Source of the DNA: Alentia gelatinosa
Lineage: Eukaryota > Annelida > Polychaeta > Phyllodocida > Polynoidae
NCBI GenBank assembly: GCA_950022655.1
Contig: OX465590.1
Coordinates: 45,095,718-45,159,717, forward strand
DNA length: 64,000 nt
Reading direction: 5' to 3'
The position numbers and the translations under genes were made by a program. Under the pieces are notes generated by a model. The model saw only the letters and a list, made by a program, of their open reading frames with translations, was not told where the DNA came from and ran no database searches. This document shows, in pieces, positions 63,704-64,000 of this stretch (its first letter is position 1; every line of letters starts with the position of its first letter).

Positions 63704-64000
63704 ATCTCTTTATTCATACTTGATACTCTCCCATCTTATAAAGGGAGCACATTTAAGTCGCACATTTCTGACAAAAATGACCACGATATCCAGATAGAAG
63801 TATAAGAATTGGCTAAGAGTAGATTCATGCTGACATCCTAAAACCACAGACAAGCGTTGCCGCTGTCGGTAACAGTAATGAGGTTAGTTTCTGAAAGGCC
63901 CTTGGGAGCGCTCATAGCATAGAAACAAACCCATTAGACAGCCTTGTACATGGATCGAGTCTCCGAATCCTATCTGAGAAAGATGAAGCATTTCAGAGCG
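63704..64000. other. No gene seen at window end
   Basis: Unique-looking sequence without ORFs over 60 aa or a repeat partner. Confidence 0.3.

Overview
This is a window of nuclear DNA from a multicellular eukaryote, most likely a marine invertebrate such as a mollusc, brachiopod, annelid or lancelet-type animal; the exact clade cannot be read from the sequence. The evidence is the lack of operons and long host ORFs, AT-rich intergenic DNA, a long (CA)n microsatellite, many minisatellites, dozens of short non-autonomous inverted-repeat elements (MITEs and foldbacks), and one near-intact tyrosine-recombinase retrotransposon. No tRNA, rRNA or complete host gene could be supported.

The only clearly functional coding unit is at 30.9-36.1 kb. 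It is a Ngaro-like (DIRS order) retrotransposon with a gag-like ORF, a reverse transcriptase/RNase H ORF and a tyrosine recombinase ORF, enclosed by split direct repeats in the order A1 - ORFs - B1 - A2 - B2. B1 and B2 look identical over 255 bp, and A1 and A2 differ at 2 of 204 positions, so the insertion is recent. It sits inside a TIR element (30,833-36,453) that has a 9-bp target duplication. A sister copy of that TIR element at 61,463-62,422 keeps the uninterrupted site, so the insertion junction can be read to within 4 bp.

Layout: 0-4.2 kb MITEs and foldbacks. 4.26-7.17 kb a satellite-like array with a higher-order period near 1.15 kb. 7.2-15.7 kb dispersed elements, a (CA)n tract and a four-copy 215-bp tandem array split by an insertion. 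15.7-18.2 kb foldback, 46-bp minisatellite, palindromic element, second 46-bp tandem. 18.2-23 kb MITEs, including a piggyBac-like TTAA element. 23-29.2 kb degenerate and regular tandem repeats, a CpG-rich promoter-like segment and further MITEs. 29.3-37.1 kb nested repeats around the retrotransposon. 37-44.6 kb many MITEs and a tandem trio of palindromic elements. 44.6-50.5 kb two CpG-rich segments, 74-bp, 64-bp and 71-bp arrays, and one well-defined 60-bp candidate host exon at 49,058-49,117. 50.5-55.2 kb nested MITEs and an inverted outlier of the 16-kb minisatellite. 55.9-57.2 kb an 11-bp CCTCCGCC-type array. 57-64 kb more foldbacks and MITEs.

Host-gene signals are faint: the 60-bp exon, CpG-rich first-exon or promoter candidates near 13.7, 15.0, 25.0, 39.4, 44.7, 46.2 and 62.8 kb, and a few short ORFs. 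The window reads as intergenic or intronic DNA built mostly by nested insertion of inverted-repeat elements, some of which share sequence with, and may have seeded, tandem arrays.
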